A stretch of 64,000 nucleotides of DNA from Glandiceps talaboti (Eukaryota; Hemichordata; Enteropneusta; Spengelidae), in assembly GCF_964340395.1 (NCBI RefSeq), contig NC_135551.1, positions 11,513,379 through 11,577,378 of the forward strand. Reading direction: 5' to 3'. The notes under the pieces were generated by a model, which had not been told where the DNA came from, made no database searches, and was given only the letters and a program-made list of their open reading frames with translations. The translations under genes and the position numbers were made by a program. Positions 14,834 through 27,594 of this stretch are shown here, piece after piece; position 1 is the stretch's first letter; each line of letters begins with the position of its first letter.

Positions 14834-14966
14834 GATCTGTCCAGTCATCTCAAAACATATGTCATTTGAGTTGTTCAGTCTACTATAGTGCCTCAGAAGA
14901 TATACCAGCTATGGTTAGACAATGGTGGAATAGTCAGGATAAAAGAGTGGCGTCATATGTTGACAA
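14834..14966 (+). CDS. LTN1 internal exon (MVRQWWN segment)
   Basis: Acceptor GTTAG, donor CAA|GTAAGT, 133 bp, phase 1 in and phase 2 out. The translated block contains SCSVYYSASEDIPAMVRQWW and then NSQDKRVASYVDK. The VRxWW...DKR pattern matches the stretch of listerin just before the RWD-like domain. The exon sits about 100 bp after the end of the 12.7-kb satellite. A copy of its last bases plus the donor is repeated about 160 bp downstream. Confidence 0.88.
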
Positions 14967-15300
14967 GTAAGTCAGATACCTCAAGTATTGTAATAATACA
15001 TTCTTGTACCATGACCATGACCAAGGATTTATTACTTACGAGTAAAGTTTTGCCAGTTCATGTCAACAGACTTTGTCAAACTGTCGTAAGTAATAAGAAC
15101 CCTTGGTTGTAGTATATATGTTGACAAGTAAGTCAGATATCTCAGGTATTAGAAATTGACAAGTACGGTAAGTCAGCTACCTCAAGTATTGCAATAATAC
15201 ATTATTGTACCATGACCAAGGATTCTTATTACTTACGAGTACCTCAGGTATTAGAAATTGATAGTCTACATAAAGAATACATCAACAACACTTTACTGTA
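14967..15300 (+). repeat. Duplicated donor-site region in LTN1 intron
   Basis: ATATGTTGACAAGTAAGTCA, which spans the real exon end and 5' splice site, recurs at about 15116. A further partial copy (GGTAAGTCAGCTACC) follows near 15169, each with an AATAATACATT downstream block. The duplicated donors could be used as cryptic sites. Confidence 0.75.
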
Positions 15301-15318
15301 AACAACAATGTATGATAC

Positions 15319-16575
15319 ATGAAATTCTATAATCATGGTGAAATGTCATTTCTTGCTCCCAACCATCATAATTGTCATAATCATGGTGAAATGCCATTTC
15401 TTGTTCCCAATCATCATAATTGTCATAATCATGGTGAAATGCCATTTCTTGCTCCCAATCATCATAATTATTGTCATAATCATGGTGAAATGTCATTTCT
15501 TGCTCCAAATCATCATAATTGTCATAATCATGGTGAAATGTCATTTCTTGCTCCAAACCATCATAATTGTCATAATCATGGTGAAATGTCATTTCTTGCT
15601 CCCAACCATCATAATTTTCATAATCATGGTGAAATGTCATTTCTTGCTCCCAATCATCATAATTGTCATAACCATGGTGAAATGTCATTTCTTGCTCCCA
15701 ACCATCATAATTGTCATAATCATGGTGAAATGTCATTTCTTGCTCCCAACCATCATAATTGTCATTATCATGGTGAAATGTCATTTCTTGCTCCCAACCA
15801 TCATAATTGTCATAATCATGGTGAAATGTCATTTCTTGCTCCAAACCAGCATAATTGTCATAATCATGGTGAAATGTCATTTCTTGCTCCAAACCATCAT
15901 AATTGTCATTATCATGGTGAAATGTCATTTCTTGCTCCCAACCATCATAATTGTCATAATCATGGTGAAATGTCATTTCTTGCTCCCAACCATCATAATT
16001 GTCATTATCATGGTGAAATGTCATTTCTTGCTCCCAATCATCATAATTGTCATAATCATGGTGAAATGTCATTTCTTGCTCCCAACCATTATAATTGTCA
16101 TAATCATGGTGAAATGTCATTTCTTGCTCCCAACCATCATAATTGTGATAATCATGGTGAAATGTCATTTCTTGCTCCCAACGATCATAATTGTCATAAT
16201 CATGGTGAAATGTCATTTCTTGCTCCAAACCATCATTATTGTCATAATCATGGTGAAATGTCATTTCTTGCTCCCAACGATCATAATTGTCATAATCATG
16301 GTGAAATGTCATTTCTTGCTCCCAATCATCATAATTGTCATAATCATGGTGAAATGTCATTTCTTGCTCCCAACGATCATAATTGTCATAATCATGGTGA
16401 AATGTTATTTCTTGCTCCCAACCATCATAATTGTCATAATCATGGTGAAATGTCATTTCTTGCTCCCAATCATCATAATTGTCATAATCATGGTGAAATG
16501 TCATTTCTTGCTCCCAATCATCATAATTTTCATAATCATGGTGAAATGTCATTTCTTGCTCCAAACCATCATCAT
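15319..16575. repeat. 48-bp minisatellite, about 26 copies
   Basis: Unit reads CATGGTGAAATGTCATTTCT then TGCTCCCAACCATCATAAT and TGTCATAAT. One copy is 3 bp longer. Because 48 is a multiple of three and the unit lacks stops in several frames, long frames stay open on both strands at once: 16-residue repeats NHGEMSFLAPNHHNCH on + and DNYDGWEQEMTFHHDY on -. Simultaneous openness on both strands argues against coding. It sits in an LTN1 intron. Confidence 0.95.
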
Positions 16576-16845
16576 GGTTAATTGGATAATCATCATGATA
16601 TAGTTTTAGGTTTACTGAAAATAAATTTGAAAAGATGATCAATATGAAAGCTGTGTGTGTCAACTAATAAGTATGTCATCTGATATAAATGTTATTTCAT
16701 TGATGAAGAAAGTACATAAAAATAAACTATTTCAAATACATGTATGGTGGTCTCCTTGACAGGCTGAAATCTTCACTTACCAAGATAGTCCAACATAAGG
16801 GTCTACAATATCAAGAAATATAATTGTTGTGTATTTTGCTCCTAG

Positions 16846-17137
16846 TTTTACTTCAAAGTATGCCAGTCCAGTGCTGTGCTCACAAGAGATCCAGTCAGTT
16901 CAGAACACAGAACATAACATGGAGAATATGACAGTGAAAGGTAGACCTGTGACTAGAGAAGTCATTGCTACTTATACTATGGAGTTATCAGAAGAGGTGT
17001 CAGTAGAACTAGTTATCCAACTACCATCTAATCACCCACTTGGTATTGTAACAGTTGACAGTGGTAAGAAAATTGGTATCAAAGCAGCACAGTGGAGAAC
17101 TTGGATGTTACAACTAACAACTTTCTTAGTCCATCAG
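16846..17137 (+). CDS. LTN1 exon, RWD-like region before the RING
   Basis: Acceptor CTCCTAG, donor CATCAG|GTGAGT, 292 bp, phase 2 in and phase 0 out. The protein segment contains FTSKYASPVLCSQEIQSVQ, then MTVKGRPVTREVIATYTMEL, IQLPSNHPLGIVTVDSGKKI and QWRTWMLQLTTFLVHQ. The order and spacing (IQLPSxxPLG, then SGK+, then WRxWMLQL) are those of the listerin RWD-like domain that contacts the 60S subunit next to the RING. This is one of the two exons that make the gene identification secure. Confidence 0.95.
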
Positions 17138-17148
17138 GTGAGTAGTCC

Positions 17149-17326
17149 AGTCATGGCTTTTATTTGCCCATAGCTTCCTCTACAGCCACAGTTTTATGAG
17201 GAAATGCCACTCCAGGAAATGAAGTCAGGTCAGTATTCAAGTCATGGCTTTTATTTGCCCATAGCTTCCTCTACAGCTACAGTTTATATTTTTAAAAGGG
17301 AATGCCACTCCAGGAAATGAAGTCAT
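17149..17326 (+). repeat. Two-copy direct repeat after an LTN1 donor
   Basis: About 90 bp containing GTCATGGCTTTTATTTGCCC and AATGCCACTCCAGGAAATGA occurs twice in a row, immediately after the splice donor. No function is evident. Confidence 0.85.
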
Positions 17327-17384
17327 TTTCAACTAGAATCAAATAAATAAATGCTTTCTGTATTTTTTGCATACTGGTTTGCCA

Positions 17385-17705
17385 TACCTTGAAGCTGTTG
17401 CAGTCTCACACCAAAACCAATCTTATCTCTGTTATTCAGACATCTGCACAATTTGACAATTATTGTCATTCTCATAATGTCATTCCCAAACTATGGAACT
17501 CTTTGTCACTTTACACTTCACCAAGCCTCTAGCCTGGTTATTTCAACAACAAAAACCCAGCCTACTTCTTATTTGTTCACTAAAGCCTATGGTGTACTTT
17601 ATCCATTCAGCACTACTGAACAGAACATTGCCATGCAGAGTATATAGAAATTTGATTGGTTGATTGATTGATTGATTGATTGATTGATTTATTTATTGAT
17701 TGATT
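17385..17705 (+). mobile_element. Remnant of a non-LTR retrotransposon 3' end
   Basis: A short stretch reads HNVIPKLWNSLSLYTSPSL and, after a frame break, TTKTQPTSYLFTKAYG. This matches the usual end of LINE reverse transcriptase ORFs (A/VPKLWNSLP followed by FKxxLKTYLFxxAY). It is followed by a (GATT)n tail, typical of the microsatellite 3' tails of these elements. The ORF is broken and short, so it is a dead fragment in sense orientation within an LTN1 intron. Family (CR1, Jockey or other) is not decidable here. Confidence 0.55.
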
Positions 17706-17825
17706 GAGTATAAGAGATTGTGTGCTCGTATTAACTTTTGGACTCGCAAATTATACAAGTAAATTTCACAACTAACTCTGAAAGATCAAAAGTGATTAAA
17801 TGTTGACTATTTGCTTCTTTCATAG

Positions 17826-17993
17826 AATGGTTCTATTCTTGATGGTTTAACTCTTTGGAAACGTAATGTAGATAAGAGATTTGAAGGCATAGAGGATTGT
17901 ATCATCTGTTTCTCTGTCATTCATGGCAGTAATTGTTCTCTGCCCAGACTGACTTGTAGAACCTGTAAGAAGAAATTCCACTCAGAATGTCTG
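17826..17993 (+). CDS. LTN1 exon, first half of RING-CH
   Basis: Acceptor TTTCATAG, donor CTG|GTAAGT, 168 bp, phase 0 both ends. It encodes [20 protein letters not shown], then [20 protein letters not shown] and [16 protein letters not shown]. The C-x2-C, C-x2-C and H-x2-C zinc ligands of the listerin RING are all present; the last C-x2-C pair lies in the terminal exon. The motif [12 protein letters not shown] is diagnostic of listerin. The domain recruits the E2 that ubiquitinates stalled nascent chains. Confidence 0.97.
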
Positions 17994-18633
17994 GTAAGTT
18001 TGAACTCATCAATTTCTTACACAAAGTTTTTAGTTGGTGTTAATACTTCTGATTGAAAGAGAAAGTTCAGAAAACTAAGATTTGGTTTGTAGTCGTCAAC
18101 TTTTTATGGTTAGCTCTGCTCTTGGTCTGGATATATCACAAACAAATTGCCAAAATATTATCGTGAAGAAAACCTACCACACTGTGTCTTATTTCAGAGT
18201 AGACAATAGACACTTCTCGTTTAGGATGATGTTGTTCTATTGGCAATGTTTTCAAATGAATGCAGATACACACATTTTTTTCACACTCATACAAAGTCCT
18301 TCTGATTAACTTGTAGCAAGTGGGACAGTACAATATAGTTACTTTACAAATTTGAAATGAATGCAACGGTTTAATCCGTCTAGTACGGACCTTGATCCCG
18401 CAATCATTTTATTATTCGGCGTTAATGTTTCTTTGAACTGGAAGCCAACACACACCAACTAATATCTCAAATTTCAGGATATGGTACTGTCCTATTGATT
18501 CTTGGAACCATGAACAATATATTCTCCATTGTAGAGAAAGTGCTTTAGAGATATATGGTTATTTATCAGTAACTATTTGCAATCAATTGTGTACTTAACT
18601 TATTTACTTAAAACATTGACATTTCCTTTACAG

Positions 18634-18693
18634 TACAACTGGTTTAGTACCAGTAACCAGTCCACATGTCCAGCATGTAGAAATCTTTTCTAA
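18634..18693 (+). CDS. LTN1 terminal exon, copy 1
   Basis: Acceptor CCTTTACAG, then 19 codons and a stop: YNWFSTSNQSTCPACRNLF. It supplies the final zinc pair CPAC of the RING and joins in phase 0 to the CTG codon of the preceding exon. No AATAAA signal lies before the second copy, so a transcript spliced here would probably run through copy 2 to the same poly(A) sites. Confidence 0.9.
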   Translation, partial: YNWFSTSNQSTCPACRNLF

Positions 18694-18776
18694 GATTGAA
18701 GATGTTGTAAAATTGAAAATGCTGTGACATTTTTGTGACACACTTAAAGTAACACCATTGATATTCTTCTTTACAG

Positions 18777-18836
18777 TACAAATGGTTTAGCACCAGTAAC
18801 CAGTCCACATGTCCAGCATGTAGAAATCTCTTCTAA
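18777..18836 (+). CDS. LTN1 terminal exon, copy 2
   Basis: A tandem duplicate of the terminal exon with its own acceptor (CTTTACAG) and stop codon. It encodes YKWFSTSNQSTCPACRNLF, differing from copy 1 only by K for N at the second residue; as I recall, K is the residue in vertebrate listerin. The two copies are mutually exclusive last exons. Similarity also extends into the preceding intron sequence. Which one is used cannot be told from sequence. Confidence 0.9.
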   Translation, partial: YKWFSTSNQSTCPACRNLF

Positions 18837-19330
18837 GCTAGATGAGGATATTTACATTAAATGGAGGATTTTATATGGAATGAAGAAAGAAAAACCTGTA
18901 TCCTGGAATTATTAGAGATCAGAAATGAATGTATAATCAAAATCTTTAACTAAAATGTATCATCAGGTCTTTCCTTCAAATGACTGTCTTCAAGTGATGA
19001 GGTCAAATTTTATGTATTTTAATTTTTAGGATAATATGTCCATTTCTTCTCAGATATTGCAAACTTCCTTCAGACAGACATGTTATTTTAAATTGTACTA
19101 GATGAGTGCTTTGCAAATTCTGTGGACTGTGAAATATGAGAGATTAACTTTATCGTATGTTTTAAATTTGAATATCAGAATGACCACTGGCATTGACTCT
19201 CATTGACCTTTGACCTGCAAGTAAATAAACATTTCTTTGGACAAACAAAAAAACATAAGTGGATGAAATGAGTACGAGAATACCAACACACACCTGTATA
19301 AATGAATAAAAGTGAATTTGAAATGATCAC
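18837..19330 (+). other. LTN1 3' untranslated region (probable)
   Basis: Sequence after the copy-2 stop without an open frame, containing two poly(A) signals near its end. The 3' boundary is inferred. Confidence 0.6.
19224..19310 (+). promoter_or_regulatory. Two candidate poly(A) signals for LTN1
   Basis: AATAAA occurs at both ends of this interval, about 390 and 470 bp after the second LTN1 stop. They are the first such signals downstream of the gene in sense orientation. Confidence 0.55.
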
Positions 19331-21424
19331 ACACACACCAATGTCTAGCAGTTTCTTATTTTTATTGTATTCTCACAAGTCTTTTAAATCTACAATATGC
19401 TCCTAAAGTTATTACAAAAGTAAGATATTTCTCTAGTCATATAACAAAATGTGATAAACTCTTAGATCTGTTAATTAGGTAAGGATGAGTCTTCTGGTAA
19501 GTTCTGGACAGCCGTCTGATTGCTTGGAATTCACATTGGCATATACAAAATTAAAGTTATTTTTTTTACTGTATTAATCTTCTTTACAATTTAAGAAAGT
19601 ATTCAGAAAACAAAACAAAAATAATATTCATTATGAAGGAAATATTGAAGTGAATACACTGACATGATTTGCCTGCTTGAGGAAAATAAATGTATGAATG
19701 AAAAACATGCCAATGGTGTTGTAGCACAACTGTACAGTTTATGTACAGATTCATCCCTGTTGTTACCTATGTAATGTAAACCATTGACTTACTTCAGTTA
19801 AAAGCAATATCTTTCTTTGTTTACTTTTATGATTATATAGATTATTTCAATGTTGATCTGTTTGTATTATCAACCACATTGTCTTTGCCATCTATACCAT
19901 CATTTAATTGGCTGTTGCTATGAGCACAATCTTGTTGCTAACCATTTGGTATTAGACATGTTTTGACTCAATTCATGTGCCTATCAAAAAATATTATCTT
20001 TACAAAATATACTGCCATTTGACTGTTGCTAAGGCCATGGTCATTGTCATTTGGGCTAGTTGTATCAATATTGTCTCCAGAAGAACTGTAGAAACATCCT
20101 ATCAAATTTCAGTCCCATCCAACAAGTAGTTTTAAAAATAGGTTTTTGACCAAAAGGCACAATTTAGACCTACATGTACTTAATATACATATTACTGATG
20201 AGATCATCATTTGCTGAATAATTCATCTATACACCCCTAGAAATATCAAAAATGACATTTCAGACCATTACAGTTTTTGAATTAAGATTTTTGACTGAAA
20301 TGACACATTTGTATGCCTAATTTGCATATCACGGGTGGGATGAACAGTCCTTCATCTACACATAATCAAAGAATATCCTTACCAACTTTCAGACCAATCT
20401 GGCATCTGGCAGGCAATTTGGGCGTTTATTAGAATGTTGTTTTTTAAACCCAAAATCACACTTTTTACCCTAAGAACATACCTATTGTGTGATCATTTTC
20501 ATTTGAACAAAATCCCAACTAGACATCTAATGTAATATCCCCATCAAGTATCAAAATAACCTGCTCAACAGTTTTTGAGTTTAAGTTGTCCACACACACA
20601 CACAGACAATTCACTATGCCTTTAACACTATTAAACTAAACCCTATATTACAGTTGCACTAAAATAAACCCCAGAAACCCCTGATGAACCCCTATACATG
20701 TAATACTGAAAAGTCTAACTAACAAATGGTTTCTGCAATTGAAAACCTTACTGTATGCCTTGTATTACATTCACTTTTGTATTGGTTTTGACAAATGTTG
20801 TACAGAGGAGTAAACATAAAAGATCAAGTTTGATGCAAATTATACTATTTTCAACAATGTCAAACTGTTATAGTTGGTTTGGAGTATGCAACTATTAAAT
20901 CACTACAATATCTAGTATTTCAAAAGATAAATGGAAGTAATTTTAAATCTACACTAGCTACATCTGGGACATTTTTACATCAAGCAACATAAGATAATAC
21001 TAGCTAAGACTAGTATTCACCAATAATTGTTTAGTTACTTAGGAAATGACATTGTACCTAAATAGTGGTTGACTTTATCCATATACATGTATACCTGGAG
21101 TAAAGTGACAGGCTTAAATCTTGACTAGTGAAAACTTACTTTTCAATCATGTTAGTCTGACTTGGTTCGATACTTATATATGGGTGTGCTTATCAGGTAT
21201 ATAAGGGTCCCAAAATTGACAAAGTGAGAATAAAAGTTCTCAATGCTCACTTTTGCATTTCCATATATTCAATATCCAGTCGCAAGCTATGCCATGTAAT
21301 TTCAGTCACAGCAATTGCCGTGGATTCTTTCTAAAAATGGTCTCACTGCAACTAGTGTATCTAAAATCTTTGTATAAAGCAAACATAGATCAGAAAAGTG
21401 AATGTCATCCACTGGACTATCATA
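19331..21424. repeat. Intergenic DNA with an old dispersed repeat
   Basis: No gene is seen. The part at about 19980-20640 has the look of a dispersed repeat common in marine invertebrate genomes: phrases such as CCAACTTTCAGACCAATCTG and AACAGTTTTTGAGTTTAAGT, ending in a CACACACACACA run. That assignment is from memory of the type, not a match to a named family. Confidence 0.4.
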
Positions 21425-22985
21425 TTTAGTTTTCTGATTATAACATTGGTGTAAAACATGTGTACATGACTTTGTATAAAGTACACACCAGAAAAATTTC
21501 ATTCACTGGACTATCACATTTAGTTAGTTATTCTGATTATAACATTGGTGTAAAACATGTGTACATGACTTTGTATAAAGTACACACCAGAAAAATTTCA
21601 TTCACTGGACTATCACATTTAGTTAGTTATTCTGATTATACATTGGTGTAAAACATTTGTACATGACTTTGTATAAAGTACACACCAGAAAAATTTCACC
21701 CACTGGACTATCACATTTAGTTAGTTATTCTGATTACAACATCGGTGTAAAACACGACTGTGTATACAACTTTGTATAAAGTACACACCAGACAAATTTC
21801 ATCCACTAGACTATCACATTTAATTAGTTATTCTGATTATAACATCGGTGTAAAACATGTGTACATGACTTTGTATAAAATACACACCAGACAAATTTCA
21901 TCCACTGGACTATCACATTTAATTAGTTATTCTGATTATAACATCGGTGTAAAACATGTGTACATGACTTTGTATAAAGTACACACCAGACAAATTTCAT
22001 CCACAGGACTATCACATTTAGTTAGTTATTCTGATTATAACATCGGTGTAAAACATGTGTACATGACTTTGTATAAAGTACACACCAGACAAATTTCATC
22101 CACTGGACTATCACATTTAGTTAGTTATTCTGATTATAACATCGGTGTAAAACATGTGTACATGACTTTGTATAAAATACACACCAGACAAATTTCACCC
22201 ACTGGACTATCACATTTAGTTAGTTATTCTGATTATAACATCGGTGTAAAACATGTGTACATGACTTTGTATAAAATACACACCAGACAAATTTCATCCA
22301 CTGGACTATCACATTTAGTTAGTTATTCTGATTATAACATTGGTGTAAAACATGTGTACATGACTTTGTATAAAGTACACACCAGAAAAATTTCACCCAC
22401 TGGACTATCACATTTAGTTAGTTATTCTGATTATAACATCGGTGTAAAACATGTGTACATGACTTTGTATAAAGTACACACCAGACAAATTTCATCCACT
22501 AGACTATCATATTTAGTTAGTTTAATATTCTGATTATAACATTGGTGTAAAACATGTGTACATGACTTTGTATAAAGTACACACCAGAAAAATTTCACCC
22601 ACTGGACTATCACATTTAGTTAATTATTCTGATTATAACATTGGTGTAAAACATGTGTACATCACTACATGACTTTGTATAAAGTACACACCAGAAAAAT
22701 TTCATCCACTGGACTATCACATTTAGTTAGTTATTCTGATTATAACATTGGTGTAAAACATGTGTACATGACTTTGTATAAAGTACACACCAGACAAATT
22801 TCATTCACTAGACTATCACATTTAGTTAGTTATTCTGATTATAACATTGGTGTAAAACATGTGTACATGACTTTGTATAAAGTACACACCAGACAAATTT
22901 CATCCACTAGACTATCACATTTAGTTAGTTATTCTGATTATAACATCGGTGTAAAACATGTGTACATGACTTTGTATAAAACTAC
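21425..22985. repeat. 99-bp minisatellite, about 16 copies
   Basis: Unit contains GATTATAACATYGGTGTAAA, CATGTGTACATGACTTTGTA and CATTTAGTTAGTTATTCT. It keeps an open frame (33 residues per unit) on the + strand for long stretches, but with irregular spacer copies that break it. The 33-residue period equals that of ankyrin repeats only by coincidence; no ankyrin consensus is present. It lies between the two convergent genes. Confidence 0.95.
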
Positions 22986-23097
22986 ACACCAAAAAACTTT
23001 TATTATTTTATGTATGGTACATATATATATATATATAGTTATTAAGTTCTGCCACTGCGGTATAAAGCACTGTCTTAGCAGATTGATACTCACCGAG

Positions 23098-23209
<112 letters not shown>

Positions 23210-23210
23210 T

Positions 23211-23254
23211 ATTACACCTGACGATCCTTCAGGTGAAACGGTCCGTAGTGTAAT
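23211..23254 (+). ncRNA. Candidate minimal type I hammerhead ribozyme
   Basis: All conserved core parts appear in order. Stem I 5' strand ATTACAC is followed directly by the core box CTGACGA (consensus CUGANGA). Then come a very short stem II (CC/GG, loop TTCA, with a U-U mismatch next to the core) and GAAA. Stem III is ACG/CGU with loop GUC, closed by the core A-U pair. The cleavage triplet is GUA, and stem I 3' strand GTGTAAT is a perfect 7-bp complement of the 5' strand. Predicted self-cleavage is after A23247. Short hammerheads of this type are known from Penelope-like elements and retrozymes. Weak stem II suggests low activity as a monomer or a decayed copy. Confidence 0.65.
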
Positions 23255-24310
<1,056 letters not shown>

Positions 24311-24362
24311 ATGTACAGATATCTGTATGATCAGGATACACGTCAGTTTCCACTGACACAAC

Positions 24363-24505
24363 TTTATTCACCAAGTACCGCAAATGCACAGATAGCTGTA
24401 TGTGGTTGAGATACACATGTCCATTGACATAAACTCATTACAAAGTATCCATAGTGTACAACTGTATTGTTGACATACACATTGTACACTGACATAAACT
24501 TTATT
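24363..24505 (-). promoter_or_regulatory. Candidate poly(A) signals of the ankyrin gene
   Basis: TTTATT (AATAAA on the - strand) occurs at both ends of this interval, the nearer one about 95 bp after the - strand stop codon. They sit inside degenerate minisatellite copies. Confidence 0.45.
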
Positions 24506-24598
24506 CACAAAGTACCCCTAATGTACAGATAGCTACCGGTATGTGGTTGACATACACAGTCTACAGCCATCAGCTGTGTCCTCCCATTACATGTACTT

Positions 24599-24673
24599 TC
24601 ACTCCACAGTTAGAGCTCTGACAGCATCTGTACTTCCATACTCAAGTGCAACATCCATGGCTGTTTTACCGTT
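24599..24673 (-). CDS. Ankyrin-repeat protein, last coding exon
   Basis: Acceptor TTTCACAG, then NGKTAMDVALEYGSTDAVRA and LTVE, then TGA. This is a degenerate, truncated final ankyrin repeat that caps the array, entered in phase 0 like all other exons of the gene. It is the downstream end of the - strand gene, convergent with LTN1. Confidence 0.85.
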   Translation of the reverse strand, partial: NGKTAMDVALEYGSTDAVRALTVE

Positions 24674-24711
24674 CTGTGAAATAAAAAAGTGTTTTATTTT
24701 ATTGTACTTGT

Positions 24712-26810
24712 TTATTGGATAACATACAACTATACAATGTATGACATTCACAAATCCAAATTAAATTCCAATGTGTATTAAATATTGGATAACATGCAAC
24801 TATACAATGTATGACATTCACAAATCCAAATTAAATTCAAATGTGTATTAAATATTGGATAACATGCAACTATACAATGTATGACATTCACAAATCCAAA
24901 TTAAATTCCAATGTGTATTAAATATTGGATAACATACAACTATACAATGTATGACATTCACAAATCCAAATTAAATTCCAATGTGTATTAAATATTGGAT
25001 AACATACAACTATACAATGTATGACATTCACAAATCCAAATTAAATTCCAATGTGAATTAAATATTGGATAACATACAACTATACAATGTATGACATTCA
25101 CAAATCCACATTAAGTTCCAATGTGTATTAAATATTGGATAACATACAACTATACAATGTATGACATTCACAAATCCAAATTAAATTCCAATCAATGTGT
25201 ATTAAATATTGGATAACATACAATTATACAATGTATGACATTCACAAATCCAAATTAAATTCCAATGTGTATTAAATATTGGATAACATACAAGTATACA
25301 ATGTATGACATTCACAAATCCAAATTAAATTCCAATCAATGTGTATTAAATATTGGATAACATACAATTATACAATGTATGACATTCACAAATCCAAATT
25401 AAATTCCAATGTGTATTAAATATTGGATAACATACAATTATACAATGTATGACATTCACAAATCCAAATTAAATTCCAATGTGTATTAAATATTGGATAA
25501 CATGCAACTATACAATGTATGACATTCACAAATCCAAATTAAATTCCAATGTGTATTAAATATTGGATAACATGCAACTATACAATGTATGACATTCACA
25601 AATCCAAATTAAATTCCAATGTGTATTAAATATTGGATAACATACAACTATACAATGTATGACATTCACAAATCCAAATTAAATTCCAATGTGTATTAAA
25701 TATTGGATAACATACAACTATACAATGTATGACATTCACAAATCCAAATTAAATTCCAACGTGTATTAAATATTGGATAACATACAACTATACAATGTAT
25801 GACATTCACAAATCCAAATTAAATTCCAACGTGTATTAAATATTGGATAACATGCAACTATACAATGTATGACATTCACAAATCCAAATTAAATTCCAAT
25901 GTGCATTAAATATTGGATAACATGCAACTATACAATGTATGACATTCACAAATCCAAATTAAATTCCAATGTGCATTAAATATTGGATAACATACAACTA
26001 TACAATGTATGACATTCACAAATCCAAATTAAATTCCAATGTGTATTAAATATTGGATAACATACAACTATACAATGTATGACATTCACAAATCCAAATT
26101 AAATTCCAATGTGCATTAAATATTGGATAACATACAACTATACAATGTATGACATTCACAAATCCAAATTAAATTCCAATGTGTATTAAATAGTGGATAA
26201 CATGCAATTATACAATGTATGACATTCACAAATCCAAATTAAATTCCAATGTGTATTAAATATTGGATAACATGCAATTATACAATGTATGAAATTCACA
26301 AATCCAAATTAAATTCCAATGTGTATTAAATATTGGATAACATGCAATTATACAATGTATGACATTCACAAATCCAAATTAAATTCCAATGTGTATTAAA
26401 TATTGGATAACATGCAATTATACAATGTATGGCATTCACAAAACCAAATTAAATTCCAATGTGTATTAAATATTGGATAACATACAACTATACAATGTAT
26501 GACATTCACAAATCCAAATTAAATTCCAATCTGTATTAAATATTGGATAACATACAACTATACAATGTATGACATTCACAAATCCAAATTAAATTCCAAT
26601 GTGTATTAAATATTGGATAACATACAACTATACAATGTATGACATTCACAAATCCAAATTAAATTCCAATGTGCATTAAATATTGGATAACATACAACTA
26701 TACAATGTATGACATTCACAAATCCAAATTAAATTCCAATGTGTATTAAATAGTGGATAACATGCAATTATACAATGTATGACATTCACAAATCCAAATT
26801 ATAATTAACT
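24712..26810. repeat. 70-bp minisatellite, about 30 copies
   Basis: Unit contains ATTGGATAACATACAACTAT, ACAATGTATGACATTCACAA and ATTAAATTCCAATGTGTATT. Copies are over 95% alike by eye, with TACAAC/TGCAAC/TACAAT variants grouped in runs. It fills most of the last intron of the ankyrin gene. Confidence 0.96.
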
Positions 26811-27226
26811 AAATTCCAAAAAGCTAAACAAGTAAACTGTACATTCTTATCAAAACTCAACTTTTTGGCTTTAAAAATGTCAGACTAGCTTTGTTCAGAT
26901 GAACGGAGAATCATTAGATCAGCATATACAAAGTAAGTAAGTTAACATTCACATTCAAATAGCAGATATTGAAAATAGATTAATTCTACAAATGATAAGA
27001 CAAAACTAAATGTGTGTGCATTGTTTTATGTTATTAAAACAAACCTAGAATGATGGCAAAAGTGCATGGTATAAAAATTATTTCTAAAAACCAGTGCATA
27101 TTTCAGTAAATTGCAATCTGTACACATTTGAACATAGAAACTTTCAGCTGTTGTCCACCGGGATCACACCTTATGGAAACCATATTCTAATATTTGGAGT
27201 GTTAAATTGCATATTATTCATAATAC
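26811..27226. other. Ankyrin gene intron, unique sequence
   Basis: AT-rich, no repeat array and no open frame of note. Confidence 0.7.
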
Positions 27227-27325
27227 CTTATTAACAATGTCTCTGGAAGCTCCAGCAGCAATGAGAACTTCAACTGCAGCTGCATGGCCATATTCAGCGG
27301 CGTAATGCAATGGGGTTTCACCATT
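27227..27325 (-). CDS. Ankyrin-repeat exon (NGETPLHYAA)
   Basis: Exactly 99 bp between acceptor CCAAAG and donor AAG|GTATTA, phase 0. It encodes one canonical 33-residue repeat: NGETPLHYAAEYGHAAAVEV then LIAAGASRDIVNK. TPLHYAA and the GxxxxVEVLIxAGA helix pair match the ankyrin consensus closely, so the unit should fold normally. Such repeats serve as protein-binding scaffolds. Partners are unknown. Confidence 0.93.
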
Positions 27326-27594
27326 CTTTGGAAAGAAAAGATAATAAGAGAACAATATTAGGGTTTACATTGTACGTCATTCACACAACTACATGTACAT
27401 GTAGAATACATATATACGTGTGTATTAAACAGAGAGAGAGACAGAGACTAATTATATAAGAGATGTTAGGTGTTTACACACGGGTATAAATGTGTTATTG
27501 ACAGATACATTTATCATTTACTGGTAAATCAAATATATGTAAGGAGACTTCACAAAACGATTGAATTGACCAGCTTAGTAATTCATCAGTAATA

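Noticed and set aside
15293-16663. 456-codon - strand frame of 16-residue repeats with a hydrophobic, signal-peptide-like N-terminus
   Set aside because: The frame opens at a TTG directly after a stop; no ATG precedes the repeats. The same minisatellite is also open in two + strand frames, so openness reflects the 48-bp period. It lies within an LTN1 intron.
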